DNA from: Rhynochetos jubatus | Taxonomy: Eukaryota > Chordata > Aves > Eurypygiformes > Rhynochetidae | Reading direction: 5' to 3' | DNA: 64,000 nucleotides | Assembly: GCA_027574665.1 (NCBI GenBank) | Contig: CM050648.1 | Span: 43,247,700-43,311,699, forward strand | In this document: one piece after another, positions 60,874 to 64,000 of the stretch | How the letters are laid out: every line of letters starts with the position of its first letter | Position numbering within the stretch: the stretch's first letter is position 1 | The notes under the pieces: generated by a model | Database searches by the model: none | Seen by the model: only the letters and a program-made list of their open reading frames with translations | What the model was told of the DNA's origin: nothing | Made by a program: the position numbers and the translations under genes

Positions 60874-63800
60874 ACATAGGTTATATGTTCCCATAAGACC
60901 TCTGTTTCTTTGAAAACAACTAAGAAAAGAAAGCAAAGAAACTCGGGAGTGATTTCTGCATTCTGCTGCTCTTGAGCTGAGGCCCAGGAACTGTAAATAT
61001 TACTTAGCTATGTACTCTTCTGTGTCCACATATGATGGTAATGAGTCCTCTTAGCAAAATTTGTTAGGCACTTTTCTTTCAAGTACTGCACATCAAGGAT
61101 AACACACAGCTCGGTGGCAGCTTATGTGATGGTAAATGCACTGACCACATGAGATTTCCCAATGCAGGTCAGACGCAAACCTGACCAGAGATGGATGAGG
61201 TCAGCCCCAACAGCCTCCCAGGTCACACAGCATCGTGGGCCAGGAGAGGAGCCATGGCACCACACTGCGGGTAAGTTAAGAATGGCTTGTGGATGAGAAG
61301 AGAGTGGGAACCAGTTGTTTTCCAGTGGCTGTGTGAGGTTTGGTAGGTTTGGAAATCACATTTGAAACACTGGATCTGAATATGGTTTTGACTGCTAACA
61401 TAACACAAAGTCATTATTAAAGGTTATATGCTGGACACACCAAAATCTGTATGATAATGACTTGCAAGTGTGACAATACCAACACATATACTGTGCTGGT
61501 ATGGTAGGTAAAAGAAATGTAACACAGATGCCTATGTACAAACATTCATAGATTGCAACTAAGCTATGATACCTGTGTCAGCAAAAATAAATAGCCAGTG
61601 GTGCATTCTGAGGAACATGTCTTAATTCCAATGGCTATAATAATGTTAACTCATGATCTGTTCTCCTTAATGGTAAGTAAAATGAATGTTTTGGATACAA
61701 GATTAATCTTTCCTTATTAGTGAAGTGAAATCCCTTGAGGTTATCAAAAGTGTGCAGTGTGTGACTGAGGGCTGGTCCTGGTGTGGTGAGGTAAAGCTCT
61801 GCTCTGAATCCCATTCTGTGGTAAATGAATGCAAAGTTCTCTGTGGGGTTGGAGGCAAACACCAAAAAGACAGGAGTGAGTTCCTGTTGGCAGCGTGCTG
61901 AATGGGATGGACTTGTTTCACTTTCTCAAGGCCTCTTTAATTACAAACATGTTCTTTTGATCCGACACCAATCTCCAAATAATGATTGAGTCATGGAGAA
62001 GGGGTGAGGGGAGGCATCTGTTGAGAAGCATTCAGTGGTCTGCTATTGCCATGTGATCCACAGCGGGAGAACTGCAATAATCTACCTGTCTGCGGGCACA
62101 CTGATCTGGGCAGGGAATGGGAAGGCTAGGAACAGGCTCTGAACCAAACAACTTAAATTAACATTATGCAGTAATTAGCAAGTAACTTTATTCAAACTGA
62201 CTAGAATGTTCTGAGGAGACTCTAGACATGTCCTACCTGTGCATCAGAAGGTCATAAAAACCCTTTTCAGGTCAGGGTACCAGCCTCACTTTCACTAGTC
62301 AGAGAAAAAATATTAAATTGGGATCATTGGAAGTCTGAAAACTGATGTATTTTTTTGCTACCTTACAAGGAAAAAGGCTTTATTTCTATGTCAGGCAGCC
62401 AGTCAAATTCAGTATATCTGTTTCCCTTCACTGGGGACAATATAACACTCACTGAAAAACTTTAGAGTAAGTATCTTGTTGCCACATGAGTTTTTGGCTC
62501 TGGAATGTGCAATTAAATGGTCAAAACCTGCACGGGTTGTTTTCCTTTTTTTTTACTTATTTAATCCCAATTTCAGTTGCCAGCAGAGGATTCCTTATGA
62601 AGAGGAAATTAACTTTGTAGATGTGTTTTCAAACACTAATCATTTGCTTTGTGAGAAGCTGAGAAAATGCAGATAGCAAAAGTATTTAATAGCTCATCTC
62701 TGTGAGGTGATGGAGTGAAGCTTGAGAAAGATGACTGAAAAAATAGAACTTGTAGGACTACAGTCTGAGTTGTACAATCATGTGTAAGAAGTTGCTAAAT
62801 ACAATTTTGCTCACCTTAAAAAATAAACTGATAATATCTGTACTTTCTGCTTTTATGATTACTGCTTAAATTGAGACTATTCACCATTCCTTTTTTAGGT
62901 GGCGGTAAAAAGAGCAACAAAGGGTTGGGCTATAGAATCTGTTAATATGGTTAAGTAAAAGGTTCCTAGAAGAAACTTTCACATGCCACTGTTATTGCTA
63001 TAGACCTGATAACAGTTTGCCTTGGTGTTTTATGAGTGTTTTTGTAGAAGATTCAGAAGTAGCAGCTCAGTCCAGTCTCTACATAGACCTGTTTGTGTTG
63101 ATGTGTGGTGGGAGAGGCTTTACATACATACTTTGTCTTTACCATAATTATCAACAGAAATATTAAACACCAGAGAAATATCTCGAGAGATTCAATAAGC
63201 AATAATTCCACAAAAATAATTTTATATGTAATGCATAGATAAGTACTTACTTGTGAATAAATATGTATAAACAGTTCCACATATAAGCTCAGATTCATTA
63301 TTCATAACAAATAAAAGAACTAAACAATAAGTCAAATAAAGAATAATACAGAAAACTTTTTCAATATCACTGACATGTTTTCTAGTTTATGGTGATATAA
63401 AATATTGAAACATGACTTTGATCTCTTGTACTTAACATATAGTTGCAAGGATATAATGTTGCCAAACACCTTGCTTGGACGCTTTTCCATTGATTTTCAA
63501 AACCTTAAGGATTTCACAGTGGTTAACTCTAACATATTCTTTTTTGAAAGGCCACTTTGGTCCTGCCATCAGTTTATATGCAGATTAAACTGGCAAATGT
63601 GAGCAAACTTACAGAATCAAGTGAAGTAAATGTTAACTGCTTGTTACTATTTTTGGTTATCTTCCTGTAGTAGGAAAGTTCCAAAATAAGGAGGATAGAT
63701 GGGTAATATATTAAATTCCCATTTGGAATGACAGCTGTAGTAGCAGAAATTTCTCCTGTTGTCATGCATTTTTGCTACCAGTTATTTTACATATAAATTG

Positions 63801-64000
63801 TTTCAGTCGTCTCTGGTTGGCAAGTTTTCTTGGCACCACCAATATTTACAGAGCTAATTCTCTAAGCAAATGCTGAGAAATGTTTTCCTCTCTAAGTGCT
63901 TCTGAACGACTTGCATTTGGCACCAGGAAAAAGGCGGAATTCTAAATACACATTAGAGATTTTGGGCCCTGAAAATGGACAGAAACAGGCAGGAATGAAT
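60874..64000. other. Intergenic DNA to the end of the window, no gene recognised
   Basis: AT-rich sequence without supported exons or named repeats. Short frames such as 61865-61635 (minus) and 63298-63053 (minus) show no domain. Confidence 0.65.

Overview
This window looks like an AT-rich, gene-poor stretch of a bird nuclear genome. Three things point to birds. Several pieces match the 3' end of chicken-repeat-1 (CR1) LINEs. There are also solo long terminal repeats (LTRs) of well-known avian endogenous retrovirus families (the 'TGTGGTTTAACCCC' type and the 'TGTGATGGGTTGACC' type). The only convincing protein-coding gene is an ortholog of a vertebrate neuropeptide receptor. There are no operons, bacterial signals or CRISPR arrays. 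I cannot name the species. The composition suggests a macrochromosome rather than a GC-rich microchromosome (inference).

The single gene is NPBWR1 (GPR7, neuropeptide B/W receptor 1), on the minus strand at 23563-24557. It covers all seven transmembrane helices of a 331-residue receptor. One base is missing at an A8 run (23806-23813) in the third intracellular loop, so the literal reading frame stops before TM6. Upstream lies a CpG-rich segment (about 24830-25400) that is the best promoter or 5' UTR candidate, with a consensus splice donor at 25250/25251 and a plausible acceptor at 24585/24584. Downstream a polyadenylation signal lies at 23212-23217.

Layout by region. 1-746: a CR1 3' end split by a solo LTR that has a perfect 5-bp target duplication. 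747-13258: unannotated AT-rich DNA with a perfect 13-bp-arm hairpin at 8441-8478. 13259-18760: two very similar LTRs in opposite orientation about 4.3 kb apart. 18761-21420: unannotated DNA followed by the longest CR1 copy, which keeps the end of its second reading frame. 23.2-25.4 kb: NPBWR1. 26047-26574: a diverged LTR. 27.7 kb, 30.2-30.6 kb and 31.2-31.4 kb: CR1 3' ends. 31.4-45.1 kb: no genes, but an 83-bp direct duplication (33270 and 34572) and three long C runs. 45103-46081: a GC-rich LTR. 46.1-57.1 kb: nothing recognisable. 57.1-59.4 kb: two more LTRs. 60468-60873: a CR1 copy of a different subfamily. 60.9-64 kb: nothing recognisable.

I found no retroviral gag, pol or env reading frame next to any LTR, so all seven LTR copies look like solo LTRs. 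I found no convincing undescribed biological system. The most useful observations are the NPBWR1 frameshift, the 83-bp duplication, the inverted LTR pair and the nested LTR-in-CR1 insertion.
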